From: Aequorivita sp. CIP111184
GTDB taxonomy: Bacteria; Bacteroidota; Bacteroidia; Flavobacteriales; Flavobacteriaceae
DNA length: 64,000 nt
Direction of reading: 5' to 3'
Assembly (NCBI RefSeq): GCF_900489465.1
Contig: NZ_UEFQ01000020.1
Span: forward strand, 1-64,000
Shown: positions 9,951-19,381 of the stretch, in pieces
How positions within the stretch are numbered: position 1 is the stretch's first letter
Layout: the number at the start of each line of letters is the position of its first letter
The notes under the pieces: model-generated
Databases searched by the model: none
What the model saw: the letters and a program-made list of their open reading frames with translations, nothing else
Told to the model about the DNA's origin: nothing
Position numbers and translations under genes: made by a program

Positions 9951-12900
9951 CTATTCTTCTAATCTAATGTCAAGACCCAATCCTTTCAATTCGTGCATAA
10001 GTACGTTGAAAGATTCCGGTAATCCTGGTTCTGGCATGGTTTCACCTTTTACGATTGCTTCGTAGGTTTTGGCCCTTCCAATAACATCATCAGATTTAAC
10101 AGTCAATATTTCTCTAAGTGTGCTGGATGCACCGTATGCTTCCAAGGCCCAAACTTCCATCTCTCCAAAACGCTGACCACCAAATTGTGCTTTACCACCA
10201 AGAGGTTGTTGCGTAATAAGTGAGTACGGCCCGATGGAACGTGCGTGCATCTTATCATCTACCATGTGGCCCAGTTTCAGCATATAGATTATACCTACAG
10301 TTGCAGGTTGATCAAAACGCTTTCCGGTTCCACCATCAAATAGATAAGTATGTCCAAATCTTGGAATTCCAGCTTCATCAGTCAATTCATTGATCTGGTC
10401 TATGGTTGCACCGTCAAAAATTGGGGTTGCATATTTGCGACCTAATTTCTGTCCAGCCCATCCAAGAACCGTTTCATAAATCTGCCCAATGTTCATACGC
10501 GATGGCACCCCAAGTGGGTTCAACACGATGTCTACAGGAGTTCCGTCTTCTAGGAAAGGCATATCTTCCTCACGTACAATACGTGCAACAATACCTTTGT
10601 TTCCGTGACGTCCAGCCATCTTATCACCTACTTTTAGTTTACGCTTTTTAGCGATATAAACCTTAGCGAGTTTTAAGATTCCGGCTGGAAGCTCATCTCC
10701 AACAGAAATTGTAAATTTCTCACGACGTAAGTTACCTTGAAGGTCGTTTTCCTTAATTTTATAGTTGTGCATTAAATCTGCAACCAACACATTGGTTTCA
10801 TCATCAGTCGTCCAAACACCTCCAGTTAAGTGGGTGTAATCGTCAACGGCGTGAAGCATTTTTAATGTGAACTTCTTCCCTTTTGGGAAAACTATTTCGC
10901 CAAGATCATTATTAACACCTTGTGCAGTTTTTCCGCCTACAATAGTGAAAAGTTTTTCAACCAAAACATCTTGAAGCGAAACAAATTTTGCTTCATATTT
11001 TGCCTCAAGTTCTGAGATGTCTTCTTTATCCTTTGCACGTTTACGTTTATCTTTTACGGCACGGGCAAACAATTTCTTTTCAATTACTACACCTGTTAAA
11101 GAAGGTGAAGCTTTAAGGGAAGCATCCTTCACATCACCTGCTTTATCACCAAAAATGGCGCGAAGTAGTTTTTCTTCTGGCGTTGGATCGCTTTCTCCTT
11201 TTGGTGTGATTTTTCCGATAAGGATATCGCCAGGTTTTACCTCGGCTCCAATACGGATCATTCCAGCTTCATCTAAATCTTTTGTAGCTTCTTCTGAAAC
11301 GTTTGGAATATCGTTGGTCAATTCTTCATTACCTAATTTGGTATCTCGAACTTCCAATGAATATTCGTCAATGTGGATAGAAGTGAAAATATCTTCACGA
11401 ACCACTTTTTCAGAAATCACGATTGCATCCTCAAAGTTGTAACCTTTCCAAGGCATGAAGGCAACCTTCATGTTTCGTCCAAGAGCAAGTTCTCCTTTTT
11501 CAGTAGCGTAACCTTGACAAAGCACTTGTCCTTTTTTCACTCGGTCACCTTTGCTAACAATAGGTTTCAAGTTAATAGAAGTACCTTGATTTGTTTTTCT
11601 GAATTTTACAAGTTGATATGTTTTTTCGTCAGAATCAAAACTAACCATACGTTCATTTTCGGTACGGTCATACTTAATAGTGATTTCATTTGCATCAACA
11701 TATTCTACCACACCGTCTCCTTCTGCATTAATCAATACACGGCTATCTGAAGCAACTTGTCTTTCAAGACCAGTTCCTACAATTGGTGAATCTGCAATCA
11801 ATAAAGGTACTGCCTGACGCATCATGTTTGACCCCATCAGTGCACGGTTTGCATCATCGTGTTCCAAGAAAGGAATCAACGATGCTGAAATAGATGCTAT
11901 CTGGTTTGGCGCAACATCGGCGTAATTTAATATGGTTGGATCAACCAATGGGAAGTCACCTTCCATACGGGCAATTACTTTATCCGTATCAATTTCACCT
12001 TTATCTGTTAATGGAATGTTTGCTTGCGCGATGTGTTGATCTTCCTCTTCTTCAGCGGAAAGATAAACTGGTTCGTGCTTCAAATCGATTTTACCATCTG
12101 TAACTTTACGGTAAGGGGTTTCAATAAAACCAAGATTGTTCACTTTTGCATAAACCGCAAGTGAAGAAATCAAACCAATGTTTGGTCCTTCCGGAGTTTC
12201 AATTGGGCATAATCTTCCGTAATGTGTATAGTGAACGTCACGAACCTCGAAACCTGCTCTTTCACGTGAAAGACCACCTGGTCCAAGAGCTGAAAGACGA
12301 CGCTTATGCGTAATCTCTGCCAATGGGTTGGTTTGATCCATAAATTGTGAAAGCTGGTTTGTACCAAAGAAAGAGTTGATAACAGAAGATAAAGTCTTCG
12401 CATTAATCAAATCAATAGGTGTAAACACCTCGTTGTCACGAACGTTCATACGCTCGCGGATGGTACGTGCCATACGGGCAAGACCCACACCAAACTGTTG
12501 AGACAATTGCTCACCTACAGTACGTACACGACGGTTGCTAAGGTGGTCAATATCATCAATCTCAGCTTTAGAGTTGATAAGCTCGATCAAATATTTAACT
12601 ATGGTAATGATATCTTCTTTGGTAAGCACTTGCTTATCCATTGCGATATCAAGACCAAGCTTTTTGTTCATTCTATAACGACCTACTTCACCAAGATTAT
12701 ATCTTTGATCGCTAAAGAAAAGTTTGTGGATAATACCACGAGCAGTTTCTTCATCAGGCGGTTCAGCGTTACGGAGTTGTCTATATATATGTTCTACCGC
12801 TTCTTTTTCAGAGTTGGTAGGATCTTTTTGCAAAGTGTTGTGGATAATGGCATAATCTGCCAAAAGGTTATCCTCTTTGTGCAACAGAATGGTTTTTGAA

Positions 12901-13763
12901 CCAGAGTCAATTACTTCATCAATGTGTTCTTTTTCAAGAACAGTATCACGATCTAAAATAATCTCATTACGCTCAATAGACACAACCTCGCCAGTATCTT
13001 CATCTACGAAATCTTCGTGCCAAGTTTTAAGCACACGGGCGGCCAGTTTACGGCCGATGTATTTTTTAAGTCCTGTTTTTGAAGCTTTCACTTCTTCCGC
13101 AAGGTCAAATATTTCAAGAATATCCTTATCCCTTTCAAAACCAATTGCACGGAAAAGTGTGGTTACAGGTAACTTTTTCTTACGGTCAATGTATGCATAC
13201 ATTACACTGTTAATATCTGTGGCAAACTCAATCCATGAACCTTTGAAAGGAATTACACGGGCAGAATAAAGTTTAGTTCCATTTGCGTGGAACGACTGGC
13301 CAAAGAATACACCTGGTGAACGGTGAAGTTGCGAAACAACAACACGCTCGGCCCCGTTAATGCAGAAAGTTCCGCTTGGGGTCATGTAAGGTATTGTACC
13401 AAGATAAACATCTTGCACGATAGTTTCAAAATCTTCGTGCTCGGCATCTGTACAGTACAGTTTCAACCGCGCTTTAAGAGGCACACTATAGGTTAGACCA
13501 CGCTCAATACATTCCTGAATGGAATATCTTGGTGGATCTACGAAATAGTCTAAAAACTCTAAAACGAATTGGTTGCGGGTATCGGTAATCGGGAAATTTT
13601 CCAAAAAGGTTTTATATAATCCTTCTTGGCCTCTTTCTTCTGATTTGGTTTCCAACTGGAAAAAATCCTGAAAGGATTTAATCTGAATGTCCAAAAAGTC
13701 GGGATAAGCCGGCTTATTTTTTACAGAGGAAAAATTCAATCTTTCAGTTTGCGTTGCTGACAT
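9951..13763 (-). CDS. rpoB: DNA-directed RNA polymerase subunit beta
   Basis: The 1270-residue beta subunit of RNA polymerase. The rifampicin-binding segment is at residues 465-497 and keeps the usual sensitive residues D476, H486 and S491. The conserved [12 protein letters not shown] motif and the C-terminal [12 protein letters not shown] segment are both present. It begins with ATG at 13763, downstream of rplL across a gap carrying a strong hairpin, and precedes rpoC. No truncation or frameshift is visible. Confidence 0.98.
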   Translation of the reverse strand: MSATQTERLNFSSVKNKPAYPDFLDIQIKSFQDFFQLETKSEERGQEGLYKTFLENFPITDTRNQFVLEFLDYFVDPPRYSIQECIERGLTYSVPLKARLKLYCTDAEHEDFETIVQDVYLGTIPYMTPSGTFCINGAERVVVSQLHRSPGVFFGQSFHANGTKLYSARVIPFKGSWIEFATDINSVMYAYIDRKKKLPVTTLFRAIGFERDKDILEIFDLAEEVKASKTGLKKYIGRKLAARVLKTWHEDFVDEDTGEVVSIERNEIILDRDTVLEKEHIDEVIDSGSKTILLHKEDNLLADYAIIHNTLQKDPTNSEKEAVEHIYRQLRNAEPPDEETARGIIHKLFFSDQRYNLGEVGRYRMNKKLGLDIAMDKQVLTKEDIITIVKYLIELINSKAEIDDIDHLSNRRVRTVGEQLSQQFGVGLARMARTIRERMNVRDNEVFTPIDLINAKTLSSVINSFFGTNQLSQFMDQTNPLAEITHKRRLSALGPGGLSRERAGFEVRDVHYTHYGRLCPIETPEGPNIGLISSLAVYAKVNNLGFIETPYRKVTDGKIDLKHEPVYLSAEEEEDQHIAQANIPLTDKGEIDTDKVIARMEGDFPLVDPTILNYADVAPNQIASISASLIPFLEHDDANRALMGSNMMRQAVPLLIADSPIVGTGLERQVASDSRVLINAEGDGVVEYVDANEITIKYDRTENERMVSFDSDEKTYQLVKFRKTNQGTSINLKPIVSKGDRVKKGQVLCQGYATEKGELALGRNMKVAFMPWKGYNFEDAIVISEKVVREDIFTSIHIDEYSLEVRDTKLGNEELTNDIPNVSEEATKDLDEAGMIRIGAEVKPGDILIGKITPKGESDPTPEEKLLRAIFGDKAGDVKDASLKASPSLTGVVIEKKLFARAVKDKRKRAKDKEDISELEAKYEAKFVSLQDVLVEKLFTIVGGKTAQGVNNDLGEIVFPKGKKFTLKMLHAVDDYTHLTGGVWTTDDETNVLVADLMHNYKIKENDLQGNLRREKFTISVGDELPAGILKLAKVYIAKKRKLKVGDKMAGRHGNKGIVARIVREEDMPFLEDGTPVDIVLNPLGVPSRMNIGQIYETVLGWAGQKLGRKYATPIFDGATIDQINELTDEAGIPRFGHTYLFDGGTGKRFDQPATVGIIYMLKLGHMVDDKMHARSIGPYSLITQQPLGGKAQFGGQRFGEMEVWALEAYGASSTLREILTVKSDDVIGRAKTYEAIVKGETMPEPGLPESFNVLMHELKGLGLDIRLEE

Positions 13764-13837
13764 CTATGGACGGAATTTTAATTAAAATAATAATGAAAAT
13801 CGTATAAAAAAGGTGTTAACCATTATATACGCAAAAT

Positions 13838-13874
13838 GGTTTAGGTCTTTCCGTCGAAACGGAAGACCTAAACC
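13838..13874 (-). promoter_or_regulatory. Strong hairpin in the rplL-rpoB gap (possible attenuator or processing site)
   Basis: GGTTTAGGTCTTTCCGT at 13838-13854 pairs with ACGGAAGACCTAAACC at 13859-13874, a 16-bp stem with one bulged T and a CGAA tetraloop. No T-run follows on the minus strand, so it is not a classical terminator. In E. coli the equivalent gap holds a partial attenuator and an RNase III site. A similar role here is inference. Confidence 0.65.
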
Positions 13875-13897
13875 TTAGGGTTTGGAACGTAAGGAGC

Positions 13898-14272
13898 TTA
13901 CTTAAGCTCAACCTCAGCTCCAGCTTCTTCTAGTTGTGCTTTTAAAGCCTCAGCTTCATCTTTAGATACACCTTCTTTTATTGGAGAAGGAGCATTATCA
14001 ACCAATTCTTTTGCTTCTTTAAGACCAGCACCAGTTAATTCCTTAACTAGTTTTACAACTGCAAGTTTAGAAGCACCAGCAGCTTTCAACATTACTGTGA
14101 ATTCTGATTGCTCTTCTGCGGCTTCAGCAGCAGCACCTCCACCAGCGGCAACAGCAACAGCTGCAGCAGCAGGCTCAATGCCATACTCGTCTTTTAATAT
14201 TGTAGCTAACTCATTAACTTCTTTTACTGTTAGGTTAACCAATTTTTCTGCGAAATCTTTCAAATCTGCCAT
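13898..14272 (-). CDS. rplL: 50S ribosomal protein L7/L12 (bL12)
   Basis: A 124-residue acidic stalk protein that recruits translational GTPases to the ribosome. The N-terminal dimerisation helix ([18 protein letters not shown]) leads into an Ala/Gly-rich hinge around residues 35-52. The C-terminal domain carries [20 protein letters not shown]. It lies after rplJ in the usual L10-L12 pair. Confidence 0.97.
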   Translation of the reverse strand: MADLKDFAEKLVNLTVKEVNELATILKDEYGIEPAAAAVAVAAGGGAAAEAAEEQSEFTVMLKAAGASKLAVVKLVKELTGAGLKEAKELVDNAPSPIKEGVSKDEAEALKAQLEEAGAEVELK

Positions 14273-14330
14273 TTCTATCGTTTTTAAAAATAATTATGTT
14301 TATGTAAATAAATTAGTGCTAAATGAAATT

Positions 14331-14852
14331 TTATCCTTCTCTTTCGGATAAGGTCTTAACAAGACCTGCGATTGTGTTACCACCACTTTTAAGAGCAGAA
14401 ATAACATTTTTAGCAGGTGATTGTAATAACCCGATAATTTCTCCAACAAGTTCGTCTTTAGATTTAAGGTCAACCAAATTATCCAATTGATTGTCGCCAA
14501 CGTAAATTGACTCTTGGATGTAGGCTCCTTTCAAAAGAGGCTTATCAGATTTTCTTCTAAATTCTTTAATTACTTTGGCTGGTGCATTACCAGTTTCAGA
14601 GAACATTAAAGAAGTGTTTCCTTTAAGTATTTCTGTTAATTCACCAAAATCCTTATCTGAACTATCCATTGCTTTTTTAAGCAATGTGTTTTTAACAACT
14701 GCCAACTGAATACCTGCCTTAAAACAAGCACGACGAAGGTTAGTTGTGCTCCCTGCATCAAGACCTGAAATGTCTGCCAAATAAATATTAGCATTATCAG
14801 ACAACTGCGCAGTCAACGTTTCGATTACTTGTGATTTTTCTTCTCTTGTCAT
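14331..14852 (-). CDS. rplJ: 50S ribosomal protein L10 (uL10)
   Basis: A 173-residue base of the ribosomal stalk; it binds 23S rRNA and carries L12 dimers on its C-terminal helix. MTREEKSQVIETL begins the N-terminal rRNA-binding domain, and SPAKNVISALKSGGNTIAGL is typical of the C-terminal part. Only 12 bases separate it from rplA, so the two are co-transcribed. Confidence 0.96.
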   Translation of the reverse strand: MTREEKSQVIETLTAQLSDNANIYLADISGLDAGSTTNLRRACFKAGIQLAVVKNTLLKKAMDSSDKDFGELTEILKGNTSLMFSETGNAPAKVIKEFRRKSDKPLLKGAYIQESIYVGDNQLDNLVDLKSKDELVGEIIGLLQSPAKNVISALKSGGNTIAGLVKTLSEREG

Positions 14853-14864
14853 AATTTCCAGTTT

Positions 14865-15560
14865 TTACTGCTCAGTAAACCTTTTAGTGTCAATTTCAAC
14901 ACCCGGGCTCATTGTACTAGACATAAAAATACTTTTTATGTAAATACCTTTTGCCGCTTGAGGCTTCAATTTAACGAGGGTTGTTAATAATTCTCTTGCG
15001 TTTCCTGCAATTTTATCAGCATCAAAAGACGCTTTCCCGATTGCTGCATGTACAATACCAGTTTTGTCAACTTTAAAGTCAATTTTACCAGCTTTTACAT
15101 CTGAAACTGCTTTAGCAACGTCCATAGTTACGGTACCTGTTTTTGGGTTTGGCATTAGACCTCGAGGACCTAATATACGTCCTAAGGGACCCAATTTACC
15201 CATTACACTTGGCATAGTTACAATTACGTCAACATCTGTCCATCCTCCTTTAATTTTGTCGAGGTACTCATCAAGACCTACGTAGTCTGCTCCTGCTTCC
15301 TTGGCTTCGGCCTCCTTGTCTGGAGTTACCAATGCCAATACTTTTACGTCTTTACCTGTTCCGTGCGGAAGGGTAACAACGCCTCTAACCATTTGATTCG
15401 CTTTACGTGGATCCACGTTAAGACGTATCGCTAGGTCAACGGAAGCATCAAACTTTACGCTGGTGATTTCTTTTATTAAAGCAGAAGCTTCAGCTACGGT
15501 ATAGGTTCTATCCTCTACCTTAAGTTTAGCTTCCTTTTGCTTTTTAGTTAATTGTGCCAT
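14865..15560 (-). CDS. rplA: 50S ribosomal protein L1 (uL1)
   Basis: A 231-residue L1-stalk protein that assists release of deacylated tRNA and commonly represses its own operon. [27 protein letters not shown] and the C-terminal [14 protein letters not shown] are family signatures. It lies between rplK and rplJ in the standard order. Confidence 0.97.
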   Translation of the reverse strand: MAQLTKKQKEAKLKVEDRTYTVAEASALIKEITSVKFDASVDLAIRLNVDPRKANQMVRGVVTLPHGTGKDVKVLALVTPDKEAEAKEAGADYVGLDEYLDKIKGGWTDVDVIVTMPSVMGKLGPLGRILGPRGLMPNPKTGTVTMDVAKAVSDVKAGKIDFKVDKTGIVHAAIGKASFDADKIAGNARELLTTLVKLKPQAAKGIYIKSIFMSSTMSPGVEIDTKRFTEQ

Positions 15561-15580
15561 TTTATAGTTTCTTTTTCAGA

Positions 15581-16018
15581 TTAAAAAGGTGCGTCACCTT
15601 TTACTTTAACTCCCATAGAACGTGCAGTACCAGCTACCATTTTCATAGCAGACTCTACGGTAAATGCATTAAGATCGGGCATTTTATCTTCCGCGATCGT
15701 TTTAATTTGGTCCCAAGAGATAGTGGCTATTTTTTTTGCGTGTGGTTCACCGGAGCCTTTTTTTGCTTTAGCAGCTTCAAGTATTTGTACTGCAGCGGGT
15801 GGGGTTTTAATAACAAAATCAAAAGACTTGTCTTTAAATACCGTGATCGCTACTGGCAATACTTTACCTTGCTTATCTTGAGTTCTAGCATTAAATTGCT
15901 TACAGAACTCCATGATGTTAACACCGGCAGCACCAAGAGCAGGTCCAACTGGTGGTGATGGGTTAGCAGCACCTCCACGAACTTGCAACTTAACTACTTT
16001 ACTGATTTCTTTTGCCAT
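15581..16018 (-). CDS. rplK: 50S ribosomal protein L11 (uL11)
   Basis: A 145-residue protein of the GTPase-associated centre. The N-terminal [15 protein letters not shown] and the C-terminal rRNA-binding stretch ending [11 protein letters not shown] are characteristic. It is co-transcribed with nusG upstream and rplA downstream. A small imperfect hairpin lies in its leader. Confidence 0.97.
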   Translation of the reverse strand: MAKEISKVVKLQVRGGAANPSPPVGPALGAAGVNIMEFCKQFNARTQDKQGKVLPVAITVFKDKSFDFVIKTPPAAVQILEAAKAKKGSGEPHAKKIATISWDQIKTIAEDKMPDLNAFTVESAMKMVAGTARSMGVKVKGDAPF

Positions 16019-16039
16019 TTCTAATTTTTAATGCGGCCC

Positions 16040-16061
16040 TTCAAAAGTGGAAGCCTTTGAA
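16040..16061 (-). promoter_or_regulatory. Imperfect hairpin in the rplK leader, possible L1 operator
   Basis: TTCAAA at 16040-16045 and TTTGAA at 16056-16061 can pair around a GGCTTCCACT-type loop, 22 bases before the rplK ATG. In many bacteria L1 binds an rRNA-like site here to repress rplKA. The match to an L1 site is not demonstrated. Confidence 0.25.
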
Positions 16062-16082
16062 AAAACCTATTAAGCGTAACAA

Positions 16083-16637
16083 TTAAACTTTTTCTACTTG
16101 CATATAACTCAATTCTAATGGTGTTTTTCTTCCGAATATTTTCACCATTACCTCAAGCTTGCGTTTTTCTTCATTTATTTTTTCTACGGTACCGTTAAAT
16201 CCATTAAACGGACCATCTATAACTTTTACTGTTTCGCCAATTATAAAAGGTATATTAACATTATCGTCTTTCACTGAAAGCTCATCTACCTTACCTAGCA
16301 TTCTATTTACTTCAGATTGTCTAAGTGGCACAGGATCTCCTCCTTTAACTTCACCTAAAAACCCAATAACACCGTTAATGGATTTTATAATGTGTGGAAT
16401 TTCACCACCTAAGTTTGCTTGTATCATTATGTAACCTGGAAAGTAAACACGTTCTTTGTTTACTTTTTTTCCGTTACGGATCTGTATTACTTTTTCAGTG
16501 GGTACGAGCACCTGATCAATATAATCCTCAAGCTCCAATCGTTTTATCTCAGTTTCGATATACGATTTGATCTTATTTTCCTGTCCACTTACTGAACGGA
16601 CTACATACCACTTTTTTGTACTTGTTGTTTCGGTCAT
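16083..16637 (-). CDS. nusG: Transcription termination/antitermination factor NusG
   Basis: A 184-residue RNA polymerase clamp-binding elongation factor. The N-terminal NGN domain begins KKWYVVRSVSGQENKIK, and VYFPGYIMIQ follows. The C-terminal KOW domain carries VIDGPFNGFNGTVEKIN. It lies 3 bases after secE and before rplK, the universal arrangement. Confidence 0.97.
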   Translation of the reverse strand: MTETTSTKKWYVVRSVSGQENKIKSYIETEIKRLELEDYIDQVLVPTEKVIQIRNGKKVNKERVYFPGYIMIQANLGGEIPHIIKSINGVIGFLGEVKGGDPVPLRQSEVNRMLGKVDELSVKDDNVNIPFIIGETVKVIDGPFNGFNGTVEKINEEKRKLEVMVKIFGRKTPLELSYMQVEKV

Positions 16638-16640
16638 TTC

Positions 16641-16829
16641 TTACGATTTGATCCAGATGAAATATTGATCTACAACCCAATGGAATACTGTATCTACTCC
16701 CCAAACTGCCAAAGCTAACAATACAGAAAAAACCGCTACAATAACGGTAAGCTTCTGCGCCTCTACCCAAGTAGGCCATGTAACGTGGTTCTTAAGTTCT
16801 TTATACGATTCTGAAATATAATTTACCAT
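16641..16829 (-). CDS. secE: Protein translocase subunit SecE
   Basis: A 62-residue single-span subunit of the SecYEG channel. The amphipathic segment ESYKELKNHVTWPTW is followed by one membrane helix (about residues 28-58). The short form is normal for Bacteroidota. It lies between tRNA-Trp and nusG. Confidence 0.95.
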   Translation of the reverse strand: MVNYISESYKELKNHVTWPTWVEAQKLTVIVAVFSVLLALAVWGVDTVFHWVVDQYFIWIKS

Positions 16830-16906
16830 TTTGTCGCAGTATTAATTTTGAATATTTCTGAAAATTCTTGACTTGTGCTAAGCATTTCAGAAAAATATTT
16901 TTTTTG

Positions 16907-16979
16907 CACGGGTTGGGAGACTCGAACTCACGACACCTGGTTTTGGAGACCAGTGCTCTACCAACTGAGCTAAACCCGT
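16907..16979 (-). tRNA. tRNA-Trp(CCA)
   Basis: A 73-base cloverleaf on the minus strand. The acceptor arm ACGGGTT pairs with AACCCGT, the D arm contains AGCTCAGTTGGTAGAGC, and the anticodon loop CTCCAAA gives anticodon CCA. The T loop is GTTCGAGTC. The 3' CCA is not encoded. It lies between tuf and secE, a widespread position for tRNA-Trp. Confidence 0.96.
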
Positions 16980-17038
16980 TTATTTAGGATTAGCAACATT
17001 AACTCAAGTACGCTAAACCCGTTATAAAAGCCAAGGTA

Positions 17039-17057
17039 TCCCGAAGTAAATTCGGGA
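17039..17057 (-). other. Hairpin between tuf and tRNA-Trp
   Basis: TCCCGAA at 17039-17045 and TTCGGGA at 17051-17057 form a 7-bp stem with a 5-base loop, about 30 bases after the tuf stop. No T-run follows, so it may slow or process the tuf transcript instead of terminating it. Confidence 0.45.
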
Positions 17058-17084
17058 CACCCAGTGCTTTTAATTATATTATAA

Positions 17085-18272
17085 TTAGTCTAAAATCTCA
17101 GTTACCTGACCTGCACCAACAGTACGCCCACCTTCACGAATAGCGAAACGAAGACCTACGTTCATTGCAATTGCTTGAAGCAACTCAACATGGATAGTTA
17201 AGTTATCACCAGGCATAACCATTTCAACACCATCAGGAAGCATAATTGTTCCAGTTACGTCAGTAGTACGAACGTAAAATTGTGGACGGTAATTGTTATG
17301 GAATGGTGTATGACGACCACCTTCTTCTTTTTTAAGGATATAAACCTCAGCTTTAAACTTAGCGTGTGGTGTTACAGATCCTGGCTTAGTGATTACCATA
17401 CCTCTAGAGATTTGTGATTTTTCAATACCTCTCAAAAGGATACCTGCATTATCTCCAGCCTCTCCTCTATCAAGGATTTGACGGAACATTTCAATACCTG
17501 TAATAGTTGAAGTTAATTTTTCTGCACCCATACCGATGATCTCTACAGGATCTCCAGTTTTTGCGATACCAGTTTCAATACGACCTGTAGCAACAGTTCC
17601 ACGACCAGTAATAGAGAACACATCTTCAATAGGCATTAGGAATGGCTTGTCAACTTCACGAGTTGGCTCTTCAATCCAGTTATCAACAGCTTCCATCAAT
17701 TCCAAAACTGTATTAACCCATTTTTCTTCACCGTTAAGTGCGCCAAGCGCTGAACCTTGAATTACAGGTCCGTTATCACCATCATATTCATAAAAGCTAA
17801 GAAGGTCACGAATTTCCATCTCAACTAATTCTAATAACTCCTCATCATCTACCATATCTACTTTATTCATAAATACAACGATACGTGGAATACCTACCTG
17901 ACGACCTAGAAGGATGTGCTCACGAGTTTGTGGCATTGGTCCGTCTGTTGCAGCAACCACAAGAATAGCACCATCCATTTGGGCAGCACCAGTTACCATG
18001 TTTTTTACGTAATCCGCGTGACCAGGACAGTCAACGTGCGCATAGTGACGGTTAGCTGTTTGGTACTCTACGTGCGAAGAGTTGATTGTTATACCTCTTT
18101 CTTTTTCCTCTGGCGCGTTGTCAATCTGATCGAATGAACGTGCTTCAGAATATCCAGCATCCGCCATTACTTTAGTAATTGCAGCTGTTAAAGTTGTTTT
18201 ACCGTGATCTACGTGTCCAATTGTACCAACATTTAAGTGTGGTTTTGAACGATCGAATGTTGCTTTTGCCAT
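17085..18272 (-). CDS. tuf: Elongation factor Tu
   Basis: A 395-residue GTPase that delivers aminoacyl-tRNA to the ribosome. G1 GHVDHGKT is at residues 19-26, DCPGH at 81-85 and NKVD at 136-139; the two beta-barrel domains follow. It is preceded by four tRNA genes and followed by tRNA-Trp and secE. The leader between tRNA-Thr and tuf carries two hairpins. Confidence 0.98.
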   Translation of the reverse strand: MAKATFDRSKPHLNVGTIGHVDHGKTTLTAAITKVMADAGYSEARSFDQIDNAPEEKERGITINSSHVEYQTANRHYAHVDCPGHADYVKNMVTGAAQMDGAILVVAATDGPMPQTREHILLGRQVGIPRIVVFMNKVDMVDDEELLELVEMEIRDLLSFYEYDGDNGPVIQGSALGALNGEEKWVNTVLELMEAVDNWIEEPTREVDKPFLMPIEDVFSITGRGTVATGRIETGIAKTGDPVEIIGMGAEKLTSTITGIEMFRQILDRGEAGDNAGILLRGIEKSQISRGMVITKPGSVTPHAKFKAEVYILKKEEGGRHTPFHNNYRPQFYVRTTDVTGTIMLPDGVEMVMPGDNLTIHVELLQAIAMNVGLRFAIREGGRTVGAGQVTEILD

Positions 18273-18341
18273 TTTGTATTTATTTTAATCTTAGTTATAA
18301 TATATTAGTGTTACTTGTAATCAAATCCGAGTCATGAAGGC

Positions 18342-18355
18342 CCCGACTTTTCGGG
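18342..18355 (-). other. Hairpin in the tuf leader (tuf-proximal)
   Basis: CCCGA at 18342-18346 pairs with TCGGG at 18351-18355 around a CTTT loop, about 70 bases before the tuf ATG. Confidence 0.4.
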
Positions 18356-18364
18356 AATACCCAT

Positions 18365-18384
18365 TGCCTAAAATAAATTAGGCA
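18365..18384 (-). other. Hairpin in the tuf leader (tRNA-proximal)
   Basis: TGCCTAA at 18365-18371 pairs with TTAGGCA at 18378-18384 around a 6-base loop, shortly after the 3' end of tRNA-Thr(GGT). It could guide 3' processing of the tRNA or protect the tuf mRNA end. Confidence 0.45.
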
Positions 18385-18401
18385 CTGACAATTTTTTCTT
18401 G

Positions 18402-18473
<72 letters not shown>

Positions 18474-18534
18474 GTAAAGTATTTATTTTTTCCTTTAAAA
18501 GAAAGGAAGATATTCCTGCCTTCACAGGTTTTTG

Positions 18535-18607
18535 AGCGGGAGACCGGGTTCGAACCGGCGACATTCAGCTTGGAAGGCTGACGCTCTACCAACTGAGCTA
18601 CTCCCGC
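18535..18607 (-). tRNA. tRNA-Gly(TCC)
   Basis: A 73-base cloverleaf. The acceptor GCGGGAG pairs with CTCCCGC, and the loop CTTCCAA carries anticodon TCC. The T loop GTTCGAACC is present. It lies between tRNA-Tyr and tRNA-Thr(GGT). Confidence 0.96.
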
Positions 18608-18657
18608 ATTTTGATTCTAATTTTTAGAATCTTGGTTTTCAATATTTCAATTCTACG

Positions 18658-18675
18658 TTTTCGCAGCTGCGAAAA
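18658..18675. other. Perfect 18-bp palindrome between tRNA-Tyr and tRNA-Gly
   Basis: TTTTCGCAG at 18658-18666 is followed by its exact reverse complement at 18667-18675. A second inverted repeat (GATTCTAA / TTAGAATC, 18613-18631) lies next to it in the same spacer. They may mark RNase sites for separating the tRNAs. Confidence 0.6.
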
Positions 18676-18682
18676 TTAATTG

Positions 18683-18764
<82 letters not shown>

Positions 18765-18826
18765 GAGACATTCAAAATTTAAATATTAAAACTTAAATTC
18801 CAAATGTGTATTTCAAAATTTTAAAG

Positions 18827-18900
18827 AGCCGATAGAGGGACTCGAACCCACGACCTGCTGATTACAAATCAGCTGCTCTAGCCAGCTGAGCTACATCGGC
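18827..18900 (-). tRNA. tRNA-Thr(TGT)
   Basis: A 74-base cloverleaf. The acceptor GCCGATG pairs with TATCGGC (one G-U), and the loop TTTGTAA carries anticodon TGT. It is the first gene of the tRNA-tuf unit and lies just downstream of a strong promoter match. Confidence 0.96.
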
Positions 18901-18934
18901 TTTTTGATCCCTTTTTAAGGCTATTTTTTAGCCA

Positions 18935-18962
18935 TAAAAAAGTCCGCTATTTCTAACGGACT
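18935..18962 (-). terminator. Terminator after hpf, overlapping the tRNA-tuf promoter region
   Basis: On the minus strand AGTCCGTTA (18962-18954) pairs with TAGCGGACT (18949-18941) around a GAAA tetraloop, with one G-U pair, and is followed by TTTTTT (18940-18935). It should end transcripts coming from hpf. Confidence 0.85.
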
Positions 18963-18963
18963 G

Positions 18964-18993
18964 CAAATGTAGAGAAATTATTTTTTCTACAAA
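18964..18993 (-). promoter_or_regulatory. Promoter of the tRNA-Thr/Tyr/Gly/Thr-tuf unit
   Basis: The minus strand has TTTG (18993-18990), an 18-base spacer and TACATTTG (18971-18964), a full match to the Bacteroidota TTTG-N(18-19)-TAnnTTTG promoter. The predicted start is near 18957, inside the hpf terminator hairpin. Confidence 0.8.
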
Positions 18994-19013
18994 ACTTTTT
19001 CTAAAAAATTATA

Positions 19014-19316
19014 CTACAAATATGCTTTTTGTTTCTGTTTTCTTTTTTTAAGCTGCCTCTCTAAAGTCTTTACAACTTCATCTGTCGCTTCTTCAAAGGT
19101 CCTAGCCTCTTTCTTTACCATTAAATCATCCCCGGGAATACTCAGCAATACTTCTACTATTTTATTTTCTTTCTCGCTGGTTTTCTGGACTTTCAGAAAT
19201 ACATCTGCAAAAACTATTTTATCATAAAATTGTTCAAGCTTAGACAACTTCTTACCAACAAAGACCAATAACTCATCCTTAGCCGCAAAATTTGGGGTCT
19301 GCACGTTTACTTTCAT
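19014..19316 (-). CDS. hpf: Ribosome hibernation promoting factor (HPF/RaiA family)
   Basis: A 100-residue short-type hibernation factor. The fold is recognisable from KLSKLEQFYDKIVFADVFLKV, a central strand EVLLSIPGDDLMVKKEA and the basic tail QLKKRKQKQKAYL. The family binds the 30S decoding region in stationary phase. It lies 65 bases after the recombinase gene and before the tRNA-tuf unit, and a GAAA-loop terminator follows. Confidence 0.93.
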   Translation of the reverse strand: MKVNVQTPNFAAKDELLVFVGKKLSKLEQFYDKIVFADVFLKVQKTSEKENKIVEVLLSIPGDDLMVKKEARTFEEATDEVVKTLERQLKKRKQKQKAYL

Positions 19317-19381
19317 ATTATATTATTTTAAAAAGTTAATATACTATGTATTTTTACGCCATAAGCCTCTTTTAATTTAGT

